Below are positions 27,361 through 36,717 of a stretch of DNA of 64,000 nt, in pieces; position 1 is the first letter of the stretch, and each line of letters starts with the position of its first letter. Below the pieces are notes generated by a model. The model searched no databases. It worked only from the letters and a program-made list of their open reading frames with translations, and had not been told where the DNA came from. A program made the position numbers and the translations under genes. Source of the DNA: Phycisphaeraceae bacterium (GTDB lineage: Bacteria; Planctomycetota; Phycisphaerae; Phycisphaerales; Phycisphaeraceae); NCBI GenBank assembly GCA_029260595.1, contig JAJDCY010000028.1:1-64000 (forward strand), in the 5' to 3' direction.

Positions 27361-28938
27361 TTAGGTCCCTCGTTTTGATTCCCACTGTGCGATCGTGTCA
27401 ACGAGCCCGGCCATGTTGGAGGTGGTTGCTTCGACGGTCGGGGTAATGTTCAGCTCGCCCAGCGTCTTGCTGGTGATCGGGCCGATTGATGCGATGTTCA
27501 CGTTTTCGAGCCAGTGTCGGTTATCGCCGAGCATCGTGATCAGATTGGTCGCTGTCGATGAGCTGGTGAACGTAATCCAATCAACACTTCCATCCTTGAG
27601 CGCATCGATCACAGTCGTGGGCAGTTCGCCGGCAATGCGCGTCTGGTAGGCGGTGACTTCGGTGACCTCGGCGCCGGCTGCGGTAAGCCGTTGCGGCAGG
27701 GCGGGGCGCGCGATGTCCGCACGCAGCAGCAGGAAACGCTTTCCGGCGATGTTGTGTTGGGCGATCAGTTCGTCGCTGAGCGACTCGGCGACGAACTGGG
27801 TTGGCACGAGGTCGGCCGTGATGGCTAGGCGGTCGCGCAGCGCAGCCGCCGTCGCGTCACCGATCGCGGCGACCTTGACGGGTTGGCCCTGCGGGCCGTG
27901 CCCGAGATGGCGCGCGTCGAGTTTGAGGTGCGTGAGTCGGTCGGCCAGCGCGTCGACGCCGTTGGTGCTGGTCAGGGCTAACCAGTCAAAACTCGGTAAA
28001 TCGCGGATCGCCTGGTCCGCCTGCTCCCAGCTTGTTGGCGGGACTAGATCGATCGTTGGCGCTTCGAGCGTTTCCGCGCCGAGGTCATCGAGCATCTGCC
28101 GCAGACGCGACGACTGGTGGCGCGTGCGTGTGATCACGATCCGCCTGCCGAACAGCGGGCGGCGGGTGAAGTAATCCAACCCCGCTTCGTCGATCGCGGC
28201 GACCTCTCCAATCACAATGATCGCTGGTGCCGCCAACCCAGCATCGGCGACGGATTTCGCCGCGGTGGCAAGATCGCACCGGACGTGGCGTTGTCGTGGC
28301 AACGTCCCCCATTGGATCACAGCGACCGGGGTGGTTTCGTCCAATCCATAGCGGGTGAGTTCTTGACGGATGTTTTCGAGTGTGCGCACAGCCATATAGA
28401 GACATGCCGTTCCGCCGGTGCGGATCAGTTGAGCAACCGCGTGGTAGTCCACACTGGACTCGGTTTTGGTTGGGTCTTCGTGGCCCGTGATGAAGGTCAC
28501 GGTGCTTGCGATTCCGCGGTGAGTCACGGGGATGCCAGCCGCCGCGGGCGCTGCGATCCCGGCCGTGATCCCGGGAACGACCTCGCAGGCGATGCCTTGT
28601 TGGGCGAGGTAGGCCGCCTCCTCAGCGCCACGTCCGAACAGGTAGGGGTCGCCGCCTTTGAGTCGAACAACCAAGCCACCTAGGCGCGCCTTCTGGGCCA
28701 ACAGCGCGTTGGTTTGGTCTTGCGAGAGCTTGTGTACGCCTGCTCGTTTCCCAACGTCAATACGCTCGGCATTATCGGGTGCTTGGTCGAGGAGCGACGG
28801 GTTGGCCAGCGCGTCGTACACGACCACCGCGGCACAGCGCAACCGCTCAAGCCCGCGCGCCGTGATCAGCCCGGGGTCACCGGGACCGGCACCGACAAGG
28901 CTGACCGAGCCTAGGATTTTTTCAGCATCTTGCGTCAT
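27361..28938 (-). CDS. cobA-hemD: Uroporphyrinogen-III C-methyltransferase / uroporphyrinogen-III synthase fusion
   Basis: The 525-residue bifunctional protein has residues 10-250 as SUMT (CobA): LVGAGPGDPGLIT, KGGDPYLFGRGAEEA, and GIPVTHRGIASTVTFITGH, which methylates uroporphyrinogen III twice to precorrin-2. Residues 265-520 are HemD, which cyclises hydroxymethylbilane to uroporphyrinogen III: VITRTRHQSSRLRQML, WLALTSTNGVDAL, and the late DWITFTSSSTATNL. This fusion is known from several bacterial phyla and places the siroheme/cobalamin branch point and its substrate supply in one chain. It starts divergently from the PilZ gene with about 85 bp between them. Confidence 0.93.
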   Translation of the reverse strand: MTQDAEKILGSVSLVGAGPGDPGLITARGLERLRCAAVVVYDALANPSLLDQAPDNAERIDVGKRAGVHKLSQDQTNALLAQKARLGGLVVRLKGGDPYLFGRGAEEAAYLAQQGIACEVVPGITAGIAAPAAAGIPVTHRGIASTVTFITGHEDPTKTESSVDYHAVAQLIRTGGTACLYMAVRTLENIRQELTRYGLDETTPVAVIQWGTLPRQRHVRCDLATAAKSVADAGLAAPAIIVIGEVAAIDEAGLDYFTRRPLFGRRIVITRTRHQSSRLRQMLDDLGAETLEAPTIDLVPPTSWEQADQAIRDLPSFDWLALTSTNGVDALADRLTHLKLDARHLGHGPQGQPVKVAAIGDATAAALRDRLAITADLVPTQFVAESLSDELIAQHNIAGKRFLLLRADIARPALPQRLTAAGAEVTEVTAYQTRIAGELPTTVIDALKDGSVDWITFTSSSTATNLITMLGDNRHWLENVNIASIGPITSKTLGELNITPTVEATTSNMAGLVDTIAQWESKRGT

Positions 28939-29022
28939 GCATCTTCGCCCGTGTTAACCCCGAAGGGTATCAGGCCGATCGGTGCAGAAGAGGAGGGGGA
29001 GCTTACGCACAAGGAGCCGATC

Positions 29023-29397
29023 ATGCCAGAGCCCGCAACAGCGCCCGCACTAAAGCTAGTAGACCCCGAAGCGGAAGCGAGAGAGCAAGGCGTCCTTTCC
29101 TTCGAGCGGCGAGTTGGATCACGCCACGTCATCGCCGGCCGAGTCACAGCCATCCAGGTTTCGACCGACGACGATCACCCCAGCCGCATCTGCTCGCTCC
29201 AACTGCTGAACATCTCGGACAACGGGGTCGGCACGATGTCGCAGGAGCCGATCGCTCCGGGGCAGGTGGTCACGATGTTCTTCCCGCCGCACGGCCCGGA
29301 GCGCGGTTTTGACCTGACCGGTCGGGTGATCCGTTGTACACGGCGCGGGTACGGTCACGAGATCGGAATCACGTTTGCTGCTCGCCAGGCGGCGTAG
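29023..29397 (+). CDS. PilZ-domain protein, probable c-di-GMP receptor
   Basis: The 124-residue protein starts at an ATG with AAGGAG (29011-29016) 6 nt upstream. It has the two c-di-GMP-binding motifs of PilZ domains: R-x-x-x-R in RRVGSRH and N-x-S-x-x-G in NISDNGVG, followed by the barrel strands GQVVTMFFPP and LTGRVIRCTRRGYGHEIGITF. PilZ proteins relay the second messenger to motility, polysaccharide or secretion systems. No partner gene is adjacent. Confidence 0.78.
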   Translation: MPEPATAPALKLVDPEAEAREQGVLSFERRVGSRHVIAGRVTAIQVSTDDDHPSRICSLQLLNISDNGVGTMSQEPIAPGQVVTMFFPPHGPERGFDLTGRVIRCTRRGYGHEIGITFAARQAA

Positions 29398-29471
29398 CAA
29401 CCGCGCCGGTCAAACAAGTATTTCATGAGGCCGGGCCTATCGCGGTTGGCCGACGCACCCGTGACCGCCTA

Positions 29472-30029
29472 TCAATCCTTGATCTTCTCAAGGGTTTCCA
29501 ACAGACAGTCGTAGCTCGCTTCGAGCGCTTGCGGGATCACCCGCACGCCGCCGATCGCTTGCATGAAATTCGTGTCGCCACTCCAACGCGGTACGATGTG
29601 CACGTGCAGGTGCCCCGGAAGACCGGCACCGGCGCAGCGCCCGAGGTTCATCCCGATGTTGATCCCCTGCGCGTGGATCGCGGTGCGCAGCAGGCGCTCA
29701 CCGACGGCTGTGATCTCCATCAGGTCCGCACGCGCACTCGCGGGCAGGTCACCCAGTTCGCCCAGGTGTTCGAGCGGTGCGGCGAGCAGGTGACCGTTGG
29801 TGTAGGGGTACTTGTTCAGCAGCAGCACGGCTGAATCATTCTTAGTCAGTACAGTGAGGTCGCGGGCGAGATCGGTGTTCGGCGCACATCCCGCCGCGTC
29901 GCAGAGAAAACAGGGTAAATCAGCTTGCGGATCGCCGGCGCGGCTGCCTTGCGGTGAGGGTGCCGTCGCGGGGTCGAGCTGCTGGATGTACTGCATCCGC
30001 CACGGTGCCCAGAGGTTGTCGTGATGCAT
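29472..30029 (-). CDS. HIT-family hydrolase/nucleotidyltransferase
   Basis: The 185-residue protein carries the histidine triad GHLHVHIVPRW (H-x-H-x-H), the LLNKYPYTNGHLLAAP strand typical of the Ap4A phosphorylase/FHIT-like branch, and two cysteines in CFLCDAAG near residue 40 that may bind zinc. HIT enzymes split dinucleoside polyphosphates or nucleotide adducts. The gene is read towards the PilZ gene and away from the mrp operon. Confidence 0.85.
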   Translation of the reverse strand: MHHDNLWAPWRMQYIQQLDPATAPSPQGSRAGDPQADLPCFLCDAAGCAPNTDLARDLTVLTKNDSAVLLLNKYPYTNGHLLAAPLEHLGELGDLPASARADLMEITAVGERLLRTAIHAQGINIGMNLGRCAGAGLPGHLHVHIVPRWSGDTNFMQAIGGVRVIPQALEASYDCLLETLEKIKD

Positions 30030-30196
30030 GGTGGGCCACCCGTCAATTGTCCAGCCGCGCGTTATCCAGACACAAAATGATAATATAGGTAATTACTCTC
30101 CGTTTTGGACTTCAGTCGGGTTCTCGACGCAGCCGATGGAGGGGAAGGAAACCCGACAACCGTCATTACCCGCTTTATCGGCGTAATCAGATCTCC

Positions 30197-32884
30197 ATGA
30201 ACCCCATCTGGCTAGTGACGTTGGCTGTGTTCGCTCCGGTCGCCTCCGGTGCGATCGGGCTGTGCATGCCACGTTCGTGGGTTGGGACTCGCGTCGCGCT
30301 GTCAGTCCTCGGGCCGGTGGCGGCTGTCCTGTTGTTGGCCGAGTTGGCGATCACGCACGGCGTCGATCACACCGGTGCCGGCGGCGTGCTCGCAGCCGAG
30401 TGGATGCCCGAGCTGAAACTCAACTGGCAGTGGCACCCGGACCGATTCGGCGTGTTCTTCGCGCTCCTGGTCAGTGGGATCGGGGTGTTGATCACGCTCT
30501 ACGCCCGCGCATACTTCGGGCCCGATCGCGACAGCCTGTATCGCTTCTACCCGAGCCTCCTGCTGTTTATGACCGCGATGCTCGGGGTGGTGTTGGCTGA
30601 CAGCTTTATGCTGCTGCTGCTCTTCTGGGAGATGACGTCAATCAGCTCGTTCCTGCTGATTGGGTGGGAACGCGACGACCCCGCCGCAGTCAAAAAAGCG
30701 ATGCAAGCATTCATCGTCACCGGCGCCGGCGGGCTGGTGCTCATGGGCGGGTTGATCCTGATCGGAGTCCATACCGATGTGTGGTCGTTTAGCGCACTCG
30801 CCGGGCTCGCAGCCGACGGCCGATTGTCGCCGGGCCCACTGCTGACGACGGGTTTCCTGATGGTGTTCGCCGGGGCCGCCGCGAAGAGCGCACAGTTCCC
30901 ACTGCACTTTTGGCTACCCGGTGCGATGGCGGCGCCAACTCCGGTGTCAGCGTACCTTCACTCGGCGACGATGGTCAAGGCCGGCGTTTACCTGGTCGGT
31001 CGCCTCTGGCCGATCCTCGCCGCCGTACTGCCCGTATGGCCGAGCCTCATCGTCCCACTCGGTGCAGTGACGATGGTCTATGGCGCGTTCATCGCTCTGC
31101 AAAAGACCGATCTCAAACAGATCTTCGCCTATACCACGATCAGCCAACTCGGGCTGCTAATGGCGATGTATGGGTTGGCCGCGTTCCAGTACGGCGGACA
31201 TGGCGAACACACCCAACCCAACATGATCTGGGAAGTCGCCCAGATCCTGAATCACGCTCTGTACAAGGCTCCGCTGTTCATCCTCGCCGGTGCGATCGGG
31301 CACATCGCATCGCGCGAGCTGCCCAAGCTCAAAGGCTTGTTCTACCGCGACGGTACCTCGCGCATCATGACCGTGGTCGTGCTGGCGGCCGCGTACTGCC
31401 TGGCGGCCGGGCCGCTGACGGTCAGCTTCACCGCCAAAGAGTTTTTCTTCTATCAGATCTGGCACGCATACGAAGCGACGCATCAGCCGGTGATGGGCTT
31501 GCTGATCCTAGCCGGTGTTCTGACCGGGATGTTCAATGTCGCGATCTTTATCCGCCTCGCCCGGACGCTGCTCAGCCGCCAGCAACCGGAAGCGGACCCA
31601 CACGAACACCACGACGCACACGGGCACGACCACGAGCATGAAAAAGGCATCTGGCCGGCGTTTCTGTGGATCCCCGGTGCGGTGATCGTCTCCGTGCAGT
31701 TCATCGGCGGGATCATCCCCGGTGCGTACGAAGCCATGTTCGGCTGGCTCGAGGCATCGCCGTACTACTTTGAGGCCGGTCACTTCCCGCTGCTGTGGAA
31801 CGTGCACCCCGGCGTACCTCTTTACATGAGTCTGTGCGCGATCGGGCTCGGTGTCGGCCTGGGCTTCGCCCCGCTGATGCGCGGTAAGTACAACGACCCG
31901 TTCGATCATGCCTACCCAAGTTTTTATTTGTTAGCGACCAAGGGCGGCGGCCGCGTCTTCCGCATCCTGCAGGGCGGGCACGTCACCGGGTACATCGCCT
32001 TTGTCGCGATCGCGTTGGTTGGATTCTTCGCCTGGTCGATCCGATTCGATTTCGCGTCGTTGCCCGGCCAGTGGCCTGGTGGTGCCGGGCTCGAACTCGA
32101 TCAACTCGGTGAGTTGCTCCCGGGCATATTGCTGACGTTCATGGTTTGTCTCACCGCGCTGCTCATGCCGTTTGTGCGCGACCGCGCCAGCCGCGTGCTG
32201 ATCCTCGGCGCGTGCGGCTTCAGCGTGACCGGCGTGTACTACCAGTACCGTGCCCCGGATCTTGCGTTGACGCAGATCAGCATCGAGATCGTCTCGTTGA
32301 TTCTGTTTTTGCTTGTGCTGAGCATGCTGCCCAAGCAGGCGCCTGGCCCGCGATTGTGGGTGGTTCCACGGGTCGTATTAGGTGCGGCCGTCGGGTTGAT
32401 TATGTTCTGGCTGACACTTACCAGTTCGGTCGGGCCACAGCCGACGATTCATTATTTGGGCCGCCAGTACGCGAACCTCGGCGAGTTCTTCCTGCGCAAC
32501 AGCCACCACGGCGAGGACAGCGCGCTCGCGGCCACCGACCACGGGACTCTCGAACACTCGGAACTCGAGCGCCGCCCGACGACGAAGACGCGGCTGTATC
32601 ACGGCGGTGGCGGCAAGAACGTGGTGAACGTAATCCTGGTGGACTTCCGTGGGTTTGACACGCTTGGCGAGATCACGGTTCTTGGGATCGCGGCGATGGG
32701 TGTGTGGACGTTGGTCCGTCGCCGTCACGGGTTCAAGTCCCCGCGTGAGCGCGTCATGGATGAGGAGCAGGCGGCTGAGACCGGCAGCCGGGGTCTGTCT
32801 CTGGACATCCCCGAGCCGACCGGGGGGCATGATCCGGAAGACGACGTGGTTAACAGGATGATCCGACCGAGTACGGAATCATGA
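30197..32884 (+). CDS. mrpA: Mrp Na+/H+ antiporter subunit A
   Basis: MrpA is the largest subunit of the multisubunit cation/proton antiporter and is related to NuoL. The 895-residue protein shows FWEMTSISSFLLIGW, KSAQFPLHFWLPGAMAAPTP, HSATMVKAGVYLVGR, KTDLKQIFAYTTISQLG, then a MrpB-like C-terminal extension with NVVNVILVDFRGFDTLGEI. A His/Asp-rich cytoplasmic or periplasmic loop (HEHHDAHGHDHEHEKG) is unusual and could bind metal. The stop overlaps the mrpB start as ATGA. The 167-bp upstream region is AT-rich around 30080 and should contain the operon promoter, though I saw no well-spaced pair. Confidence 0.94.
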   Translation: MNPIWLVTLAVFAPVASGAIGLCMPRSWVGTRVALSVLGPVAAVLLLAELAITHGVDHTGAGGVLAAEWMPELKLNWQWHPDRFGVFFALLVSGIGVLITLYARAYFGPDRDSLYRFYPSLLLFMTAMLGVVLADSFMLLLLFWEMTSISSFLLIGWERDDPAAVKKAMQAFIVTGAGGLVLMGGLILIGVHTDVWSFSALAGLAADGRLSPGPLLTTGFLMVFAGAAAKSAQFPLHFWLPGAMAAPTPVSAYLHSATMVKAGVYLVGRLWPILAAVLPVWPSLIVPLGAVTMVYGAFIALQKTDLKQIFAYTTISQLGLLMAMYGLAAFQYGGHGEHTQPNMIWEVAQILNHALYKAPLFILAGAIGHIASRELPKLKGLFYRDGTSRIMTVVVLAAAYCLAAGPLTVSFTAKEFFFYQIWHAYEATHQPVMGLLILAGVLTGMFNVAIFIRLARTLLSRQQPEADPHEHHDAHGHDHEHEKGIWPAFLWIPGAVIVSVQFIGGIIPGAYEAMFGWLEASPYYFEAGHFPLLWNVHPGVPLYMSLCAIGLGVGLGFAPLMRGKYNDPFDHAYPSFYLLATKGGGRVFRILQGGHVTGYIAFVAIALVGFFAWSIRFDFASLPGQWPGGAGLELDQLGELLPGILLTFMVCLTALLMPFVRDRASRVLILGACGFSVTGVYYQYRAPDLALTQISIEIVSLILFLLVLSMLPKQAPGPRLWVVPRVVLGAAVGLIMFWLTLTSSVGPQPTIHYLGRQYANLGEFFLRNSHHGEDSALAATDHGTLEHSELERRPTTKTRLYHGGGGKNVVNVILVDFRGFDTLGEITVLGIAAMGVWTLVRRRHGFKSPRERVMDEEQAAETGSRGLSLDIPEPTGGHDPEDDVVNRMIRPSTES

Positions 32885-33342
32885 TGAGCACGCTGATATT
32901 TCGTAACGCGGCAAAGGTCTTAGTCCCGCTAAGCCTGCTGTTCGCGATGTTCATCTACTTCAAGGGCCACCAATCCCCCGGCGGCGGGTTCGTCGCCGGA
33001 TTAGTCGCGGCCGTCGCGCTGATCGTGCACCGCATGAGCTACGGCGCTCGGAGCATGAACCGCATGCTCCCGTTCCCCGAGCGTTCGTTTATCGCGATTG
33101 GTTTGTTCCTGGCGCTCTCGACGGCTGTCGTGCCGCTGCTGTTTGATCAGCCGTTCCTGACTTCGTACCACGGCAGCATCGCGCTTCCGGGTAACAACGG
33201 TCGGGCGTACACGATCGAGTGGGCATCGGTGATGGTTTTTGATCTCGGTGTGTTCATGGTGGTGACGGGCGTGGTGGTCGGGATGATCAACACGCTGTCT
33301 GAAGAACTGGAGTTCTGTCACCTCCCGGAGCAGGAATCATGA
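32881..33342 (+). CDS. mrpB: Mrp antiporter subunit B
   Basis: The 153-residue membrane protein has KVLVPLSLLFAMFIYFKGHQSPGGGFVAGLV, the MnhB/MrpB family hallmark. It overlaps mrpA by four bases and mrpC by four bases (ATGA), so the chain is translationally coupled. A second ATG directly follows the first. Confidence 0.93.
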   Translation: MMSTLIFRNAAKVLVPLSLLFAMFIYFKGHQSPGGGFVAGLVAAVALIVHRMSYGARSMNRMLPFPERSFIAIGLFLALSTAVVPLLFDQPFLTSYHGSIALPGNNGRAYTIEWASVMVFDLGVFMVVTGVVVGMINTLSEELEFCHLPEQES

Positions 33343-33683
33343 CGCTACTGACCTGCATCATGGTGGGGGTGATCTTTGCCGCGGCGACGTACATGATGCT
33401 CGGCCGTGAGCTCAAGGGTGTCTGCATGGGTGTGTTCCTGATGGGGCACGGCGCGAACCTGGCGATCATTGCAACCAGCCGATCCCCGATCGGCCGCGAG
33501 CCGCCGGTGCTCGGGCTAGCCAGAATCTCGGAGCTGGCCGATCCGCTGCCGCAGGCGTTGATCCTGACCGCGATCGTGATCGGGTTCGCCGTCCAAGCCT
33601 TCCTGCTGACGCTGCTAGTGATCACCTGGCGGCGCTCGCGGACGCTGCAACTGGCCGAGTTGGCCGTCGAGGAGGGCGCGTAG
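33339..33683 (+). CDS. mrpC: Mrp antiporter subunit C
   Basis: The 114-residue NuoK-like subunit has TYMMLGRELKGVCMGVFLMGHGANLAII and PLPQALILTAIVIGFAVQAFLL, both typical of MnhC/MrpC. It has three membrane helices. It starts inside the end of mrpB. Confidence 0.93.
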   Translation: MTLLTCIMVGVIFAAATYMMLGRELKGVCMGVFLMGHGANLAIIATSRSPIGREPPVLGLARISELADPLPQALILTAIVIGFAVQAFLLTLLVITWRRSRTLQLAELAVEEGA

Positions 33684-33686
33684 CCG

Positions 33687-35378
33687 ATGCCTGAGAGACT
33701 GATTGTCTACATGCTGGTGGTGCCGATGGCGGCCGCGATCGTCGCGATGTGCCTGCACGGGTTCCGCAGCATCCAGCGGCCGGTCGGCAGCGCGTTTCTT
33801 GTCGCAAATTTCCTGGTCTGCGCGCGCTTTCTCTACACCGTCTGCACCGCCACCGACCCGCAGGGCCGCGTGCTGGTTTCGCAGATGGGCAGTTGGCCGG
33901 CGCCGTTCGGGATCACGATCGTTGTTGACCCGTTGGCCGCGCTGATGCTCACCGTATCGTCGCTGGTCTGTCTGGCGGTGTTCGTCTACAGCCTGACGCA
34001 ACTCGACGATCGCTTCGCAGGCGGGTTCTTCCACCCCATGTTTCACCTGTTGGTGCTCGGGGTTCAGTGGAGCTTCGTCGCCGGTGACCTGTTCAACTTG
34101 TTCGTCGCGTTTGAGATCATGCTCATGGCCTCGTACGCGATCTTCGTGCTTGGGACGACGCGCGCACAGATGCGCCAAGCGTACAAGTATGTCCTGCTGA
34201 ACCTGATCGGGTCGACGCTGTTCGTGACGTGTTGTGGGCTGGTCTATGGGCAGCTTGGAACTCTGAACATGGCGCACATCACGCAGATCGTCCAGGACGG
34301 GCGGCTGCCGGCGTCGTCGATCCCGGTGATCACGATGTTGCTGCTGGTATTCGGTGCGAAGACGGCGATCTTCCCGCTGTGGTATTGGCTGCCGGATACC
34401 TACCACACGCTCCCCGCCGCAATCGGCGGCTTGTTCGCGGGTCTGCTGACCAAGGTCGGTGCGTACGTGATGATCCGTGTGTTCGTCATGATGTTCGGCG
34501 GCTCACCGCAGGTGACGGCTGTGCTCACGCCGCTGATCCTGATCTCGGCCGGGGTGACGATGTTTCTGGGTGTGCTCGGCGCGGTGTCGATGCACTCGGT
34601 TAGGCGGATCCTTTCGATCCACATCATCAGCCAGGTTGGTTACATGCTGATGGGGGTTGGCCTGGGGATGTCAGCCGTGTCGGGATTATCCGGCGGCGCC
34701 GCGCTTGCCAGCCGCGAGTTGGCCATCGCCGGCGCGATTTTCTTTATCGTGCACAACATGGTCGTGAAGTGTTGCCTGTTCCTGTGCGGCGGGTTGATGA
34801 TTGAGCACGCCGGCAGCGACGACCTGAACAAAATCGGCGGGTTGCTCCGCCGGGCGCCCTGGTTGGCGACGCTTTTTTTGATCGCGGCACTTTCATTGGC
34901 CGGGTTGCCGCCGCTGTCCGGATTCTTCGGCAAGTGGGTGTTGATCCGCGAAGGTTTCACGCAGCAGCAGTACTGGCTGACCGGCTTCGCGATCGCGACG
35001 AGCCTCCTGACTTTGTTGTCGATGCTCAAGATCTGGAGCTACGGATTCTGGTCGCCGCCGCAGGGCCAACACGTGACCCGCCCTCACTACCGTGTACGCA
35101 CGGTCGGCGGCATTGCATCGATTGCGCTGCTGGTGGTTGTCGCGCTAAGCATGGGGTTTGGCGCATCGTCGTATATGAAGGTTGCACGCCTGGCTGCTAG
35201 CACGGTGGTCTACCCGCGGCTATATGTTGACGCGGTCCTTGGCAAGGCTGCTGCGCCGAGGTTGGCGCCCATGCGACCAAGCCATGCATCGATTGACGGG
35301 CCCGAGACGTCGGGGCACGCGAATGGTCTAAGAGGTGAAACGCGACTTGCCGCGGTCGACAGCGTGGAGACACGATGA
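33687..35378 (+). CDS. mrpD: Mrp antiporter subunit D
   Basis: The 563-residue NuoM/N-like transporter has LFNLFVAFEIMLMASYAIFVLG, KTAIFPLWYWLPDTYHTLPAA, LLTKVGAYVMIR and LAGLPPLSGFFGKW. It begins three bases after mrpC and its stop overlaps the mrpE start. MrpA and MrpD together are thought to form the ion-translocating core of the complex. Confidence 0.95.
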   Translation: MPERLIVYMLVVPMAAAIVAMCLHGFRSIQRPVGSAFLVANFLVCARFLYTVCTATDPQGRVLVSQMGSWPAPFGITIVVDPLAALMLTVSSLVCLAVFVYSLTQLDDRFAGGFFHPMFHLLVLGVQWSFVAGDLFNLFVAFEIMLMASYAIFVLGTTRAQMRQAYKYVLLNLIGSTLFVTCCGLVYGQLGTLNMAHITQIVQDGRLPASSIPVITMLLLVFGAKTAIFPLWYWLPDTYHTLPAAIGGLFAGLLTKVGAYVMIRVFVMMFGGSPQVTAVLTPLILISAGVTMFLGVLGAVSMHSVRRILSIHIISQVGYMLMGVGLGMSAVSGLSGGAALASRELAIAGAIFFIVHNMVVKCCLFLCGGLMIEHAGSDDLNKIGGLLRRAPWLATLFLIAALSLAGLPPLSGFFGKWVLIREGFTQQQYWLTGFAIATSLLTLLSMLKIWSYGFWSPPQGQHVTRPHYRVRTVGGIASIALLVVVALSMGFGASSYMKVARLAASTVVYPRLYVDAVLGKAAAPRLAPMRPSHASIDGPETSGHANGLRGETRLAAVDSVETR

Positions 35379-35863
35379 GGCATTTTTTATTCAACATCCT
35401 GTTGGCCATGCTGTGGATGCTCATGTGGGGGCAGTTCGACAGCTACACGATGATCGCCGGGTTCGGGCTCGGCTATCTGTTGCTCGGCGTGGTCAGCCGC
35501 ATCCACACCGATCCGCGGCAGGGATACGGGTCGCGTGGTTGGCGGTTGTTATCGTTCACCGCGTACTTCGTCCGTATCCTCATCAAAGCGAACCTCGTCG
35601 TCGCGTGGGAGATCATCACGCCGGGGTACGGCATGACGCCGCGGTTCATCCGCTACTGTGTTGACGGGCTGACACCGATGCAGATCACATCGTTGGCCAA
35701 TGCGATTACCCTGACACCCGGAACGTTGTCGGCTGACATCTCGGAGGACGCCCGGCACCTGTATATCCACTGCATGTACGCCAAGGATACGGGCGAGGCC
35801 GTGCGCGAGATCGACGAGCTGCGCGACCGCTTGCTCAAGGAGATATTCGCATGCAAAGTGTGA
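35375..35863 (+). CDS. mrpE: Mrp antiporter subunit E
   Basis: The 162-residue MnhE-family protein has two N-terminal helices (LFNILLAMLWMLMWG, YTMIAGFGLGYLLLGVV), YFVRILIKANLVVAWEI, and the soluble tail ANAITLTPGTLSADISED characteristic of MrpE. It starts within the mrpD stop and overlaps mrpF by 13 bases. Confidence 0.93.
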   Translation: MRHFLFNILLAMLWMLMWGQFDSYTMIAGFGLGYLLLGVVSRIHTDPRQGYGSRGWRLLSFTAYFVRILIKANLVVAWEIITPGYGMTPRFIRYCVDGLTPMQITSLANAITLTPGTLSADISEDARHLYIHCMYAKDTGEAVREIDELRDRLLKEIFACKV

Positions 35864-36270
35864 TGACAGTCATGCTCGCGGCAGCGTCAGCCGTCGGGAC
35901 GAACGTGACCGAGCCGGCAGCGGCTCAAGCGTGGCATCAAACCTTGGTATTGTGGACGGTGGACGTGTCCGTCGCCGTCGTCATGGGCGGGATGCTGTTC
36001 GGAATCTACCGGCTTCTGCGCGGCCCGCACCTGGCGGATCGTGCCTTAGCGGTGGATGTGATCGGTATTCAACTGATCGGGCTGGTGATCTTGCTGACGA
36101 TGCGGTTCCGAACGCTGGTGTTCTTCGACGGGATCCTGGTGCTCTCGCTGTTGGGCTTCGCCGGGACAGTCGCGATGGCGCAGTACATCGGTCGACCACA
36201 CGGGCACGCAACGGTTAGCGGCCCTGAAGACAGCGAACCCCAGCAGACCCCGGCGCCCATAGGTCGGTGA
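35851..36270 (+). CDS. mrpF: Mrp antiporter subunit F
   Basis: The 139-residue protein with three helices has YRLLRGPHLADRALAVDVIG, the MrpF/PhaF signature with its conserved Asp. The C-terminal tail after residue 115 is hydrophilic and has no family match that I know. It ends 6 bp before mrpG. Confidence 0.9.
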   Translation: MQSVMTVMLAAASAVGTNVTEPAAAQAWHQTLVLWTVDVSVAVVMGGMLFGIYRLLRGPHLADRALAVDVIGIQLIGLVILLTMRFRTLVFFDGILVLSLLGFAGTVAMAQYIGRPHGHATVSGPEDSEPQQTPAPIGR

Positions 36271-36276
36271 GGAAAA

Positions 36277-36651
36277 GTGATGCATGAGAATCAGCTACAG
36301 CTCGTGTCGGACCTGATCATCGTCGCCGCGCTGATTGCCGGCATGTTTTTTATGACCGTCGGTGCCGTAGGGCTGTGGCGCATGCCGGACCTCTACCACC
36401 GGATGCACGCGGCGACAAAGGGCGTCACACTCGGCATCACCGGGCTGATGTTGGCCGCGATGTTCAGCCTCACCACGCTCGAAGACGCCACACCGGTCAA
36501 TATCGTGACCAAGGTGGTGTTGGTTGTGATGTTCCAGTTTGTCGCGAACCCGGTCGGCGCGCACCTCCTCGCCAAAGCCGCGCACGTTGACGGATGCCCG
36601 AAATGGTCGGGCACACTCAGTGACGATCTGGAAGAAGACACGCGGGCGTGA
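36277..36651 (+). CDS. mrpG: Mrp antiporter subunit G
   Basis: The 124-residue protein has FFMTVGAVGLWRMPDLYHRMHAATKGVTLG and NPVGAHLLAKAAH, as in MnhG/PhaG proteins. It is the last gene of the complete mrpABCDEFG operon, which expels Na+ (or Li+/K+) in exchange for protons and supports pH and salt tolerance. Confidence 0.93.
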   Translation: MMHENQLQLVSDLIIVAALIAGMFFMTVGAVGLWRMPDLYHRMHAATKGVTLGITGLMLAAMFSLTTLEDATPVNIVTKVVLVVMFQFVANPVGAHLLAKAAHVDGCPKWSGTLSDDLEEDTRA

Positions 36652-36717
36652 GTCTGAGCTCGTTGCCGCGCCCGGGCAGACGGTTTCTGCAGTCCTGTTG
36701 TGCAGCGTCAATCCGAT